From Bicyclus anynana (taxonomy: Eukaryota; Arthropoda; Insecta; Lepidoptera; Nymphalidae), in assembly GCF_947172395.1 (NCBI RefSeq), contig NC_069092.1, forward strand, positions 6,059,418 through 6,123,417: a stretch of DNA of 64,000 nt. The letters run 5' to 3'. The first letter of the stretch is position 1, and every line of letters starts with the position of its first letter. The notes beneath the pieces were generated by a model, which saw only the letters and a list, made by a program, of their open reading frames with translations, made no database searches and was not told where the DNA came from. Shown one piece after another: positions 22,421 to 34,949 of this stretch. Both the position numbers and the translations under genes were made by a program.

Positions 22421-22750
22421 ACGGCCTCCGTGGCGCAGCGGTATGCGCTTTGGATTTACAAAACGGCCGAAGCCTCCAACCAGCCAGACCTGGACCAATT
22501 AAGAAAAGTAATTGGTCCAGGTCTGGCTGGTTGGAGGCTTCGGCCGTGGCTAGTTACCACCCTACCGACAAAGACGTACCGCCAAGCGATTTAGCGTTCC
22601 GGTACGATGTCGTGTAGAAACCGAAAGGTGTGTGGATTTTCATCCTCCATAACAAGTTAGCCTGCTTCCATCTTAGACTGCATCAGCACTTACCGTCAGG
22701 TGAGATTGTAGTCAAGGGCTAACTTGTAAAGAATAATAAAAAAAAAGAAA
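22421..22750 (+). mobile_element. tRNA-derived SINE, family A, rearranged by an internal palindrome
   Basis: The A-box region (GGCCTCCGTGGCGCAGCGGT) and the start of the head are normal. The B-box region and the next ~30 bp seen in the copy at 52998-53317 have been replaced by an inverted copy of the sequence that follows. The body then proceeds normally to TTACCGTCAGGTGAGATTG and an A-rich tail with AAGAATAATAAAAAAAAAG. Loss of the B-box means this copy should have no working pol III promoter. Confidence 0.85.
22463..22547. repeat. Perfect 85-nt palindrome (39-bp arms, 7-nt loop)
   Basis: 22463-22501 is the exact reverse complement of 22509-22547, around the loop AGAAAAG. The right arm is the normal SINE body and the left arm is the inverted copy. 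Perfect identity implies a recent single event. Confidence 0.97.
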
Positions 22751-23116
22751 TCCTTATTTCTTAACAAATACTTACATCGTTTTTATAAAACGATTTGTAC
22801 TCTGGTTGTTTTCCAATAGCTTCTTTCATTGTGACTTATTATTTCACTAGTATTATAAACGAAATAAACGGGTCTACCTTTAAAAGCAACTTTCATTTTC
22901 ATATGAATATTTTAATGACCAACTTCAACTCAAAACTTTCATATTTGAAAAAGTTACTTTTGCTAGCTGATATGGCCGAACTAACTAAACTTTTTAACGA
23001 ACAAGTATAGATAATATTACCTATTGTTCATGAAAGTGAGAGAGCTGATTTAAAATTTTATCAGGACAAGAAGAAAATCTTGTGTAAGGATGTTTTTTCC
23101 TCTTTCATACACAATA
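22751..23116. other. AT-rich noncoding DNA
   Basis: Nothing recognised. The frame 22795-23010 has AT-driven composition and no domain. Confidence 0.5.
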
Positions 23117-23318
23117 CTAGCAGATGCCCTGGGGTTTCACCTGTATAGTTACTTTTCCCTTGGGAATACAGAGAAAAAATATAGCTTACACTTGCAGATA
23201 ATGTTGATTTCTATTGTTAAAAGAATATTCAAAATTTTTCAAATTGGACCAGTAGTTTCTGAGCTTAGCATGTTCAAGCAAACAAACAAACTCTTAAGCT
23301 TTATAATATTAATATAGA
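23117..23318 (-). mobile_element. Helitron-like element (CCCGTTCCCGT family)
   Basis: Minus-strand start A|TCTATATTAATATTATAAAG, GTTTGTTTGCTTGAACATGC, ACTACTGGTCCAATTTG, and end CTAG|T at 23117. Substitutions are frequent, indicating an old copy. Confidence 0.7.
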
Positions 23319-23388
23319 TTATTGATTAATACATGCAAAGTGATGAGCCAACTAGTTGCCGACTACTTGCCGAATAGTCGGCTTTACT

Positions 23389-23783
23389 GACTAGTCAGCA
23401 CATCTCTAATAAATATTTAAAATGATTATTCTTTGCCTTCCCTACCTACACTTCATCACCATTTTGAAATTCTTAATTATATTTTCTAGCTAAAAATAGA
23501 GAAAATATTTTTACTAAAATTACAAAATAAAATGTCAGTTGTTATAGAGTTCTAGCAGTTACGTCTGACTAGTCGGCACATCTCTAATAAATATTTAAAA
23601 TGATTATTCTTTGCCTTCCCTACCTACACTTAATCACCATTTTGAAATTCTTAATTATATTTTCTAGCTAAAAATAGAGAAAATATTTTTGAAATTCTTA
23701 ATTATATTTTCTGTCTAGAAAATATTTTTACTAAAATTACAAAATAAAATGTTAGTCGTTATAGAGTTCTAGCAGTTACGTCT
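23389..23783. repeat. Two-copy tandem duplication, ~178-bp unit
   Basis: The unit GACTAGTC...GTTACGTCT occurs at 23389-23566 and 23567-23783 with few substitutions. The second copy is 39 bp longer because of an internal duplication of TTTTGAAATTCTTAATTATA and its flank. No coding capacity. Confidence 0.85.
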
Positions 23784-24014
23784 GTTGAAGTCGTAACAGT
23801 GCTTGTGGACGCTTTGCGGCGGCGAATTTACTTTTAATAAAGGCCGCAATAGAACCTCGGCAGCCGTCGCTCCGTCGATATTACAAGAACACCCACTAAT
23901 GTTCTCTTTTACTATTACACTCGAAATATTACGCAGGGTTGACACTCTTCGTCTTTTTCCTTATTTTCTGTCTCTTATAAAAGAATATCGTAGTAGAATA
24001 TCACTAGTAGTTCG

Positions 24015-24298
24015 TTTTTTTAACCGATTTCAAAAAAGGAGGTGGTTCTCAATTCGACACGTATATTTTTATTTTTTTTATGTTTGTTACCTCAGAACTG
24101 CGTCATTTCTTTTTTTTCGTTGGAATGTGTATACTCCCTGTATACACATATATTGGTACATCATCGGGCTAGCACCGCCTTCAAACTGGCAATCAGTTAG
24201 TACATAATATGAATAGAACTTAGAATGATATTATTTTTCGCTTTTTAGTTTAGTCAGTACGTTTTATGTTTTTGAAGTCGGTTGTTTTTTTTTTTTTC
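24015..24298. mobile_element. TTTAACCGACTTC-family element
   Basis: The left end TTTTTTAACCGATTTCAAAA followed by GGAGGTGGTTCTCAATTCGA matches the end of 1980-2203. The right end TTTTTGAAGTCGGTTG is its inverse. The interior includes ACATCATCGGGCTAGCACCG, shared with 29549-29690. A frame at 23803-24207 runs into it and is not a gene. Confidence 0.7.
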
Positions 24299-24402
24299 AA
24301 ATTTTTTATGATACACTAATAGTTTTTGAGATAAGCGCGTTCAATCAAAGGAACAAATAAACAAATTCTTCAGATTTATAACATTTGTACCTAGGTATAG
24401 AT
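24299..24402 (-). mobile_element. Helitron-like 5' end fragment
   Basis: GAGATAAGCGCGTTCAATCA, AACAAATTCTTCAG and ATTTATAACATTTG match the 5' half (minus strand) of the 29796-30007 copy. The 3' half is missing, replaced by the preceding MITE. Confidence 0.55.
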
Positions 24403-25906
24403 AAATAATCTTTAAGGACAAATAAATTGAAAATCAATTCGTTTAGTCCATACTCTCATGTAGATATTATAATCGGTTCTACAGTAATCATTTGATCTTA
24501 AAAATTGCAGGCAATATAGGTTTCAGTAACCTTAAATAAATAAAAGGTTGCCAACAAACATCAACTTCTTGACCGTTAATTGCAACCGCATGTTTCGAAA
24601 CATTAAGTCAACCCTCCTAAATGAGTATACTAACAAAATAATGTAGTGCAGGTCCGACGGTCGTAATGACCATGCGACGTCCCCCGATCGTCGCCCGCAA
24701 TTAAGATCGGCGACTTCCTATGTAGTTAATCCAAAAATACGTGCGTTGGGTGATTATTGGCTGCAAATGACATTTACGGGATCGTTTAATCTACTACGTG
24801 GAACGAAAACTAATCGTTCAATAATATTACTTTCATACTTCATGCTAATTTTACTAGATTGCAATGTAATTAAATCATATCTAAATCTGGTGTATTCAAT
24901 TCAAAACAATGTTTGAGAAGAAAATTTTAATGTAAAAACGTATAGCTTTTAAAAGTTAACAAGTAGAATTCACTGGATATCGTGAGTACCTAATAAGGGG
25001 CATAGAGCGAAGGCTCCAGTCCAGCACGTCGGCTTTATGGACCGTTAGTGCTACTGAAATCAATAAAAGTGCCGGAATGTACCGCACATGCGCAATAGAG
25101 ACACCAGCCCGTACTGAGTCAGCTACATTTATTTTATAGCCACTTGTATTTGTGTCTATGGCCACTTTGTACTCTTTACTGTTGACGGAGTAAAAAGAGG
25201 GAAAAAATTAATTGGTACGGGTCGTAAATACCGTCAGCGGTATTAGAGGGTTGGTTTTCAAGATCTGAAGCATAATTTTATGCCCTAATATACCTTTTAA
25301 TGTAATTTTAATAGGTTTAAATTAATTATATTTTTAGCGCTTTAAAAAATAAGCTGGTAGTTCTATATAGGTCTACTATTACTTGTAGAAAGTACAAACG
25401 AAGTGATCTTTGTTATTCAGGCTAAGTTATTGTTTCTTAACAAACCCACGATCTCACGCTGTGACTAATAGACACTGTGCTGAGGCAATCCAATAACTTA
25501 GCATTACGTTGAATTTATAATGGAATAGAGACATATTTAGTTTCGCCCACGGACCGGTACATTAAGTGTTTTAATAATAATATATCACAGTTTCGGATTA
25601 TTCACTGATTAAGTAATTTATGTCGACCATAAAGTAGATAATATCATTTTTGGAATTGCTAATTGAGTTCTAAATTTATAATTATACTTTTTGTTGTACA
25701 AAATTAACATTTAACTATGATCTGTATTATATTTTGCTTAATTATTATTGTGAAATACATCAGGTTTAGAATGATAGAAGAAAAGAATTAATTCAACTAT
25801 TTTTTTCGTACTGAAATATAAAACCTCGTCTTTGACGTTTTTTAAGTTTTTCTTATATTTTTCTTTGTTCCTACTATATAGGTATTATATTGAAATAAAA
25901 TAAATT
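24403..25906. other. Noncoding DNA; candidate islands 24650-24830 and 24960-25200
   Basis: Both islands are of balanced composition and unlike any repeat in the window. The minus-strand frame 24956-25165 covers the second but has no recognisable domain. Possible regulatory DNA; nothing else is seen. Confidence 0.3.
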
Positions 25907-26055
25907 GATAGCCCAGTGGAAATGACCTCTGCCTCCGATTCCGGAGGGTGCACCTCTAACTTCTCAGTTGTGTGCATTTTAAGAAATTAAATATCACGTG
26001 TCTCTCATTCTGAAAGGAGACTTGAGCTCAGCCATGAGCCATATGGGTATATAAC
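25907..26055 (+). mobile_element. SINE family B with internal deletions
   Basis: The head GATAGCCCAGTGGAAATGAC and CTCTGCCTCCGATTCCGGAG is well preserved. The B-box and most of the body are deleted; CATTTTAAGAAATTAAATAT and GAGACTTGAGCTCAGCCATG remain. Confidence 0.75.
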
Positions 26056-26077
26056 GAACGAACAAATATAAATTACC

Positions 26078-26195
26078 CTCTGCCCACCAACCCGCATTAG
26101 AACAGCGTCGTGGGTCTAAACTTCCTATCCTCTATCCTATAAAGAGGGAGGCTTAACCCTGTAGTGGGACTTTAAAATAGGCTGATAATGATGAA
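26078..26195 (+). mobile_element. SINE family C, 3' fragment
   Basis: CGCATTAGAACAGCGTCGTG, GTCTAAACTTCC and CCTGTAGTGGGACTTTAAAA, then GGCTGATAATGATGA, match the 3' part of this family. Confidence 0.6.
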
Positions 26196-28570
26196 TAGAT
26201 TTAAAGGTAAATGATCCATAATAGTTAAGATAAATAATACCATGATCTAGGATGCAGAAACTAACCTTTCATATAGAAATCGCCCATGAACAAAACAACG
26301 ATCTATTTTATTACTTATAAATCTTTTCCTAACAGTTAGTGTTAGTGCCTCTTCACACCAAACGCCTCAGATTTACAATAAGCAAACGAGCATTATGTTA
26401 GACGTTTACGAGATTTTTATGAACTGTCAGGCCATCAAAATCTTTTTATTGAATCACTTGGCCATCAATTCTCCAAGCATCATCACGACAAAACTGATAT
26501 GGCCTTTAACGACAGTACAATTAATTAAAAAGGCATAAAAGCCACGTTTATAAACGGGGAGACTATAAAGACTAAATTTTATACGTCGTAAACGCAATTG
26601 TTAAGGACCCTGACGACTTCGAGACTGGCTCGGGACGGCCGAACTGTATCAAACCGCTTATGGCAGTAGGAAAAAATGTACGTAGGTATATCGAGTAACT
26701 TGATATTGTATTTTGTTTATTTAAATACTTTGTTTATGTGTGCGTACATTAAATATATAATCTGATAATTTAATAATCTGTTGAGAAATGCTTAAGTCCA
26801 ATAATAATTTATTTCAAGAACAATTTTATTCCTTTTTTCGTAACTTTATTTTTAAAATATATTTTTTCTCTCTACCACGCGATCGACCGGGTACTCGCAC
26901 GGTGAATCCATGGAATGCTAAGATATTCGTCTCTCAAGTATATTTTATATACCCGTATTTAAAATTTGCAGGGTGCCTTATAACTCTTATGGTGTTTTTT
27001 TTATCTTCAAAGCAAAAGTAAATCGGCATCATTAGAAATAGACGGTCCACTAATACTCATAGCTAAGTAAAATAAAAGTACCTGAATATTTCCAAAAGTT
27101 TATTCAGACAAGAAAACCTTTAACCATTATTATAAGAAAAAAATATAACACATCATTTTATGTTAGTAAAATAGAACATTAACACAATTCATCTGAAAAT
27201 ATGAATGTGAGTGAATCCATAAATAAACCTATGTGTGCAAAACATAGCACTAAATCACAAATAGCTACCTACAACGGAGAAGCACAAACATCGCATAAAA
27301 GCAATTCAGATCAAAGCTAGATGTCTCGGAAGGCGAATAAAGGAGATTTATCCGCGGCGAAGGAAACTTCGAAAATTGTCATTTTTAAATAAACCATTAA
27401 GAAAAAGTTCCGCCCCATTTGAGGGTTATTGTACCTATCGAACGCCTTTGTTGAGTCGGACGGTAGATTTAAAACGCTGATGTGGCCAGATAAAAGAAGA
27501 GATATTTTAAACTACGTGACGTATATTGTAAGTTATATTTAATGATACTTGCTGATATTTTGATGGTAGTGATATTAGGTTTGGCCCACTATAAATCTCA
27601 TTCTGTGCCAATAATTTAATGGAAGGTCTACAGTAAAATACGGCAGCTTTTATTCGGTATTTATAAGTTTATAATTCTCGTTGGTATAATATCTTTTAAA
27701 CATAAAATCAGCTAGATATTTACAATTGTTAGACATTATAAATAATGCAGAAGAACGTCTACATCTGGATAGGCAACAAAAACTTGTAATATATACTTGT
27801 ACCTATGAATAATGCTCAGCAGAATTATAAGCTTTACATTTAGCTGAAACAGATCCATTTATTGGCACAGCACAATGTCTAGGGTTAACGTGTTTTCAAG
27901 CCAAAATATTAGTCATATTTTAATCATGAATACATAATTATCCATATAAGGTACATTCTACATATAGAAATATATTAATTTGAGTTCACCCACCCAACAG
28001 TTGAGTTAAGACAACATTTTTTTATTTAATAAATAAAACTAATCTTTTAGGACTCTATTACGTTCTCGGCATATTCCGATTTATTTAACATAATAATTTA
28101 ACTCCGCGGTGTCTCGACTCAAGAGATTTACTCCCAAGTTATTCTCATCGGAATGGAGTGTTTGTAACCATTAATTTTTATGACCGACCGCATCCTTTGA
28201 TTGTGTAAGGTATATGTGAATCAGAAAGATAAAATTATCTTATATTTTTATTAACGAAATAAAGACCTTAAGAGCGAGTTTGAATTAACATTTGAAATTA
28301 GCTGCGCTATCGGGACTATAAGTGCTCAGAGCTCAGAATCAGAAACAAATATAATGCATCTATTTTATACTTCTGAATTTCATAATTCTTAAAGTAGGTC
28401 ATCATTATTAGATTTCTACGTTATGACTTGTTCTTCAATTTTTCTTTCAAGAAATCTACAGCTTGTAGTTGGGTTCGTGGTGTTACAGCCCCGTGCCTCG
28501 GTAAGGTCCCAATCATCATTATTAAGTAACTTGATTTTTGATAGTAACTAGTAAAGATTTTTATACAGTC
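26196..28570. other. Noncoding DNA; islands 26340-26670 and 27280-27500
   Basis: The first island holds CAATTAATTA and several TTTATAAA-type words. The second holds ATCAAAG (27310) and CCTTTGTTG (27445), which match TCF/pangolin-type sites. No coding frame or repeat explains them. The frame 26788-27021 is AT-driven. A regulatory role is inference. Confidence 0.3.
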
Positions 28571-28662
28571 AAACTCTAAGCCCACCACCCTTCATTGGGA
28601 CAGCGTGGTGGGTCTTAGTTAAATATCGCCTCTTCTAAGACCTTGCCCTGTAGTAGGCCACT
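28571..28662 (+). mobile_element. SINE family C, fragment
   Basis: CATTGGGACAGCGTGGTGGG, TCTTAGTTAAATATCGCC and CCTTGCCCTGTAGTAGGCCA match copies at 18112 and 26078. Confidence 0.6.
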
Positions 28663-28795
28663 TTTTTTTAAAGAATATTTGCCATATCTTTTAAATGTAA
28701 CCAATATTCCTTCCCCTCCAACTACTCGGAAAAGACTATGTTGGGAGTGAATACGACAATGGTCCAGCGGGCAAGGATCTAACCACGAGGTTGAT

Positions 28796-29095
28796 AATTA
28801 TCATCATTTTCATTATTAACCCATATTCAGGTCACTGTTGAGCACGAGTCTCACGGGTTAGGCTAATAGTCCACCACGCTAGCAAGATGCGGATTGGCAG
28901 ACTTCACACACGTAGAGAATTTAGAAAATTCTTAGGTATACAGGTTTCCTTACTTTTTTTTCCTTCACCGTTTGAAACACGTGATATTTAATTACTTAAA
29001 CTGTACAACTGGAAGAATGGAGGAAATGTCTCGAACCGGATTTGAACCTACGCCCTCCAAAGCGAAAGATGATCATATCCACTGAGCTATCACGG
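28796..29095 (-). mobile_element. SINE family B, nearly full length
   Basis: It runs from the ATCATCATTTTCATTA tail to the tRNA-like head at the right end (GAACCGGATTTGAACC...ATATCCACTGAGCTATCACG). All family blocks are in order, with many substitutions. Confidence 0.8.
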
Positions 29096-29204
29096 CTCTA
29101 ATGGAGGTGGATAATGACGAAGAATGTTTGCATTTTCACACAAATGTAAAACCTCCCTGGCTTTTCACTAATGTGATATATATAAAAGTATTTATTTTCG
29201 CAGT

Positions 29205-29345
29205 CGCAGATTTATCCCGGGTGCCTCGGGGCGCCGTACGTATACATTAGCGGAGCGCCAGGCCTCCCCGGGGCGAGGGGTGAGGCAAACACAGGAAACG
29301 GATCAGAAACTTTCCCGTCGAACCGGCGAAAGGGAGGAAGTGTAG
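29205..29345. other. GC-rich island, possible regulatory DNA
   Basis: A sharp GC/CpG-rich pocket (CCTCCCCGGGGCGAGGGG) without frame, repeat family or RNA fold that I recognise. Confidence 0.3.
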
Positions 29346-29548
29346 GGTGACTTTGAATTAGAATTATCAGAAATATACCTTTTAGGTACTTTCTATTCCA
29401 TAATCACTTCTGAATTTTACAGACGGTTACTGAAATAAATATTTTTTTTATTTATTAAACATAAATTGAGTAGTGAAGATCCTGATGATTTCCTTTAAGT
29501 ACAACTTTACATTACGTAGATACAGACAAAATTAAAAATATAGCAATA

Positions 29549-29690
29549 CATCATCGAGTTTACACCGCCTTCAAAATGATCAGTAGGTAATATAATAATA
29601 TGTATCATAGTAAGATGTTATTTTTCGCTTTTTATATAAGTCGGTACGTTTTGTGTTTTTGAAGACGGTTGTATTTTTTCATTATTTTTT
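29549..29690. mobile_element. TTTAACCGACTTC-family element, right half
   Basis: CATCATCGAGTTTACACCGC, TTTTTCGCTTTTTATATAAG and TTTTTGAAGACGGTTG match the right half of 24015-24298. The left terminus is missing. Confidence 0.65.
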
Positions 29691-29795
29691 TATCTTGGTA
29701 GTTATTGGTGCAGGTAGGCATATCTAGATATGGATCAGAGTGGTACATATACTTATGTGTTAAGCGTGCATAGGGGAAGTAAAAATATCTCAATA

Positions 29796-30007
29796 CTAGC
29801 TGACGCCGCGCGGTTTTACCCGCGTGGTTCCCGTTCCCGTAGGAATATGGGGATAATATATAGCCTATAGCCTTCCTCGATAAATGGGGTATCTAACACA
29901 GAAAGAATTTTTGAAATCGGACCAGTAGTTCCTGAGATTAGCGCGTTCAATCAAACAAACAAACAAACAAACAAACAAACTCTTCAGCTTTATTATATTA
30001 GTATAGA
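29796..30007 (-). mobile_element. Helitron-like element (CCCGTTCCCGT family), best-preserved copy
   Basis: On the minus strand it starts A|TCTATACTAATATAATAAAG at 30007 and ends CCGCGCGGCGTCAGCTAG|T at 29796. A GTTTG/AAACA microsatellite (29947-29980) lies near the 5' end. The ACTACTGGTCCGATTTC and CGGGAACGGGAACCACGCGG blocks are clear. Confidence 0.85.
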
Positions 30008-33000
30008 TTATGTCTACTCTCTTAATTGTATTGTGCAATCTTCAATATTATATTAGGTACTCGTATGAGATGCCTAAGTGCTTAAGGAGACCTAAAAAAT
30101 TAAAAAGACATAACAGTTTAAAAACTACCGCAAAACTCTTATTCATCGAATCAACATGAATCAGATGAAGCCAACATTCATAAATACTATGTTTTAACGC
30201 AATACGTCTTGCGTAAGGCGCGTTTTCCCCGATATTCCTGAATGTATGGCCACCCTTTCTCCCTTGATATGTTTATATGCATTAATACCGCTTTATAGCT
30301 ACGAGATAAGCATAAATCTAGAGGCCGGTGTACATCCCACTTTATTGTTATTTCGTTGAATTTATTTATGAACCTCCAAATTGTCAAGTAAGCAGAGAGA
30401 CTTGGCTCTTTGATTGTTTTGTAATAGTGGTAGGGTATGAGTGTGTTTGTTTTACTATATAACACTTAATAAATACATTTTGTTTAAGCTATACTCAAAT
30501 ATATATTTTATTTGTTTAAAAGTACCTACATGTACTAGCAGTTGCGTGCACTAATCCAGATGCAATGATCCACTGCCTACCCCGATGATTCATTTAGAAT
30601 CTGAATTTTAGAAGGAATTTTCCATTTTGTAAGCTTTGTACGTTTAATGCCTATCCTAGGCCTTGTGCACGCCACTCTCCACCAGTCAAGGGATGATGTT
30701 ACCTCATGTAGGTATCATCACCTATATGTGCAGTTAGTTGTCTCAATAAACTTAATACGAATAAATCAAACCACATGGAGAACTGAACACACGATCGAGA
30801 TGATATGGAGCTTGCCATGCACCATGTTGCTACAAATATCGTGTCTTAAATATTTTATTAAGCCAGGTTTTGAATCAAGATAACACACACAGTTCACTAT
30901 AATAAACGTAGGTATTGTATATCTAGTAGGAGAGTAGTACATTTATGCACAATTAATGAAAGTAATGTATAAAACAAATTTCATTTAGATCCGAATAAAT
31001 TTTCTTGTAACGCAACGATAAATAAAATAAAAAGTTAATACAACAACCTCTAAAACCAATAAAACACATACTTCGTGCGTTACTTTAAACATTTATACAC
31101 AAAAAAAGCAATTTTTATGGTAAAATGCTACAGAACATTATTGTACTTCTACCTATTTATATTGCACACGCAAGGAAAATGCTCTACTTTATAAGTTTTT
31201 TTATGTTTCTTGATTACCATGGTGTTGATAGGTAGGTACATCAGAGTTTATTAATTAACATATTAAAATACACGTAATAAATTATTTCAGTCTAGACATC
31301 ATTGCCACACAGGTGTATCAATTTTGTTATTTTGTTATCCTTTATAACTTATTGTACAAATAGGTATTTCGCAATAAAATATCACATGTTTGTCAATCAA
31401 TCTATTTTATTGATTTTAGGTAAGTGTTGTTATATACAAGCAAGTAACAACAATAGGTATATTGTATTCTAAGAGTTTATAATTTTTTCGGGTCTATTTA
31501 GCATGCATACCTACTTACTAGATAATTTTATGTTAAGGTATTTACTTATTATTTACTCTAATTTTAACTGTCAGTGGAATAATCGCTCGCAATTCTGAAT
31601 TTAGAGTTTTTGTAAATTTTGATTATAAGTTTAGTATAAGTAACTTTAAAACCGCATGAAAATGTGAATAATATGAGTAACATAATTTTAAAAAATGTGT
31701 ATTTATAGGTAAAGATATTATTATTTAAGTTGAGCTAACTGCAAGTTGGAACCTACTTTTCTTAGGTATAAAGAACAAGCAAGAAACAAAAGGGGCCACG
31801 GAAATAAAATATGAATTCAGTGCGTCACGGCAGTTTCGCGCACACGTTACTTGTTTACCCTCAGGGTGGCTCATTTCATACAACTGCTATGATTGCTGCG
31901 TAATGGCCAAAGACGTTTCGACACCCTCACCAGTCGCGCAGACACGCGAAGACAGCTAAAGGACTAAGGCAGCGGGGTCAAGATAACTCGGATGTCATTA
32001 TCGCTTTCGCATACCAGCGAATGTTTTACTAATTTGTGTAAACTGATAATTAAGTGTACGTCTTGTAAGTTTGTTGATAGCTGTAATACAAAAAAATGTT
32101 TAATCGCTTTTTCCCTACTGCCAAATGAGAGTACAGTATGTACTCATGTATATTATGTTCTTATGTTCTATTATATAGCATGCTCTTTTTCTTTGCGGTT
32201 GACGAGTTTCAATGGACTACATTGCAATCCCCTACCCCTACAAGTGTCATGTCAAATGCTTTCTCTGGTGAAAACCTCAAAAATAATTAATTATAATATC
32301 ACTAGAAGGAGAGAAACTAAATCACAAAAGTAAGATTGATGTACAGAGAGTCGGAAAAGAGAGAGAGAGAGAGTCTCTGCAAAGTCATCGCTGTTGTTCC
32401 GGCCATACCAACTGTAACAAGGGAATGATTTCAAGGGAATGAATGGTAATGACCTTTTTTCCCAAAAAGAAAATTAAAATAGAAAGTTGGACAGAAAGAG
32501 GGGGACTGAGAGAAAAAAACTTTAATTTTATGTTTTCGATCAATTATTATCACCACTATCTGATAATATTATTTACCTGACGTTTTGAAAGTACTTGTAA
32601 ACTAAACCTAATTGAAATAAATGAACTTTGACTTTGACTTTTGTCTTTGTACACAATCAACACCGAGTTTCCCAGAGCGAGGCCACCATTCCAATAGCAA
32701 CAATGTCCGTATGTTATTATCAGAAAATATATTTTGAGGAAATTCGTGGGGAGTCCAGTCATAGTATCGGAGATGCTTTATATACATTCGGTCTGTTTTG
32801 GCACAGTGTCAAAGTATTTTTGGCTCGCATTGCACTTCATGAATGCATTGAGTTTGCCATTTTAAATTTATATTACGATAACGACCTACCTACCGAATAT
32901 TGTACTTACTTATCTAGATACATAAATTGACAGTTATTTTAATGGTACTGTTATTATATTAATGGAAAAAGACATTTACTACATAAATATAATTATCCTA

Positions 33001-33102
33001 AAGGTATCAATATTATATTAAATGAGAAATAAAGAAAATGTTTCACAGTCTACGCCAGCAATTTTCTATAAAACAATAATGGTTTTATTTATTAGTGTAC
33101 CA
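30008..33102. other. Long AT-rich noncoding stretch; island 31790-31990; (GA)n at 32357-32376
   Basis: No gene recognised. The frames 30187-30465 (-), 30647-30883, 31992-32333 and 32556-32930 have no domains. The 31790-31990 interval is balanced in composition and CpG-bearing, unlike its surroundings. Confidence 0.35.
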
Positions 33103-33275
33103 GCGGACGACCGCGATTTCGTCCGCCTTTAGACCTTAACCTTAACGCAAAATCCATTCTTAGCGGACCTTTACTACTGTCTATAAATATAATATAGGTA
33201 TTGGCCTACCTCCCAGATCATTACGTCAAGCAGTTTTTGAGATTTCGTGACCTTATGCATTCATATATTAAGATA
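33103..33275 (-). mobile_element. Decayed Helitron-like element
   Basis: CAGCGGACGACCGCGATTTC then GTCCGC is a recognisable reverse complement of the family 3' hairpin. The body is barely alignable and ends near CATATATTAAGAT. Confidence 0.5.
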
Positions 33276-34949
33276 AAAGGAATTCTCGTGTAGTAAGCAT
33301 ATTTTTTTCTCTTTATGAGTAAACATCGTTTGTCTTAAAAGTTTGTGAATTAGTGTTGACTTTCTCATATTAAGATAATATTACGTTTAATTGTTCGCAA
33401 TTACGAGTACGAGATGAAAACAGACTTTGCTTGAACAAAAGCTAAGGGGCATATTATGGACTACTAACTAAGCACATGTATTTTGTTAATAATCTTAGAA
33501 TGCTCGATTGTAGGTAATATAGGCTTTAATTTCGACCTAGACAGTTATCATAATATAAACTCGTAGTATGTACAAATTCAAATTTAAAATATCGGTGAAT
33601 ATTTCTAATCAAAAGACTTAATCCTATCACTTAGAGGTTAAAAGTCTAAAAGCTCTGTTTTCTTTATTCCAGATTATATTAAACCCGGACTGCCAAAAAG
33701 AACAACATCTTCAAATAAAAGATAGCGGAGTTGTGAGATAAAACGTATTTAGCTGTACGTATTACATTATCAAACGGAAAAAAGGCGAAACAAAATTGAA
33801 AACAAGCCATTGTTATGTTATACGAAGGTTCCACGAGAAAAAGGCAATCTACATGGAGGGTTTGCACCGGACGCCTTAAGATGAGGAAATAAGAATTCAT
33901 CCTTTCTCGCCCGGGGGAGGCTGCGGGTGGGAGGAGGAGGGGGCAAGACGGACGACGCCATTCCAAAAACCCATTATACGAGCTCTAGAGCTGTTTTCTA
34001 TCTTGGAAAGGAACCCGCGCCTCCCCCTCTACCCGCCTGGCCCCTCGCCTCTCCGACTTTGTTTATGAAAATTACCCATTAAAATAGCTATGAAAGTAAT
34101 GCTTTTACCACTCCCGAAATTAATAAGGGAATTGATATAGATTATTTTAAGAGTCGGCCCCTACTTACACCTAACTAAGTACATTTTTTGCGAAGTCTTT
34201 CTTTACGATAAAACAATGTGAAGTTTTATTTTTCAATCTATTAACTATTAATTAAAATACGTTTAATTTGATTATTTATTTAAATTTTTATCAATGAAAA
34301 GATAGGAAAGATAATCCTTCCTAAAGCCTTATATCCATATGTCGTTTATTATAAATATTTAAGCAGATTTTCTCTCGTAGGTAATATATATATATAATAG
34401 CAATTGAAAAAATACCGACCATTTCAGTAAATTTAGGTATGTGTTTGAAGTAACAAATAAATCAATTTTAAGTTAACGAGATTTCATTTAAATTACCGAG
34501 TTTTTACGACTTCTATAAAACGCTGATTCTCGCCCCTTTAGATTTATAGCGCTACGCTGTTACAAATTAAATTAAAAAACAAAATTATAACACTTGAACC
34601 CGAAATCTAAATACACATTACAGTTCCCCTCTTTATTGAGAAGCAAGTAAAGAAAATTCTTTAGATCGTATACGTCGCTCCCTTTCTTACTTACGGCGTT
34701 TTAGGTATTTCAGAGTGAGTGAGGATATGTTCGTAGTTCTCGCTAGTATTTCGATATAAAGAAAGATTATCCGAAGCCCCTAAGGAAGTTTGAAATTGCT
34801 ATTGTAGCGAAAAGGATTATATGTTAGTACTACGCCGTAGCGGTTCTACGCCGTAACGGGGTTTTGAGAACTTGTGTGACAAAATTAACTTTATTACATT
34901 TACCTATATAATAGATAATGTAGTTATTATTGTTTATCTGTTAAATGGT
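33276..34949. other. Noncoding DNA with GC-rich island 33840-34075
   Basis: The island is rich in G/C and CpG (CTCGCCCGGGGGAGGC). The minus-strand frame 33679-33966 across it has no domain. A CTACGCCGTAGCGG / CTACGCCGTAACGG direct repeat lies at about 34831-34860. Nothing else is seen. Confidence 0.35.

Noticed and set aside
22425..22470. tRNA gene or pol III promoter at GTGGCGCAGCGG
   Set aside because: It is the head of SINE A, and the B-box has been lost to the palindrome.
23803..24207. 134-codon open frame as a host gene
   Set aside because: Its 3' half is inside the TTTAACCGACTTC element, and composition explains the openness.
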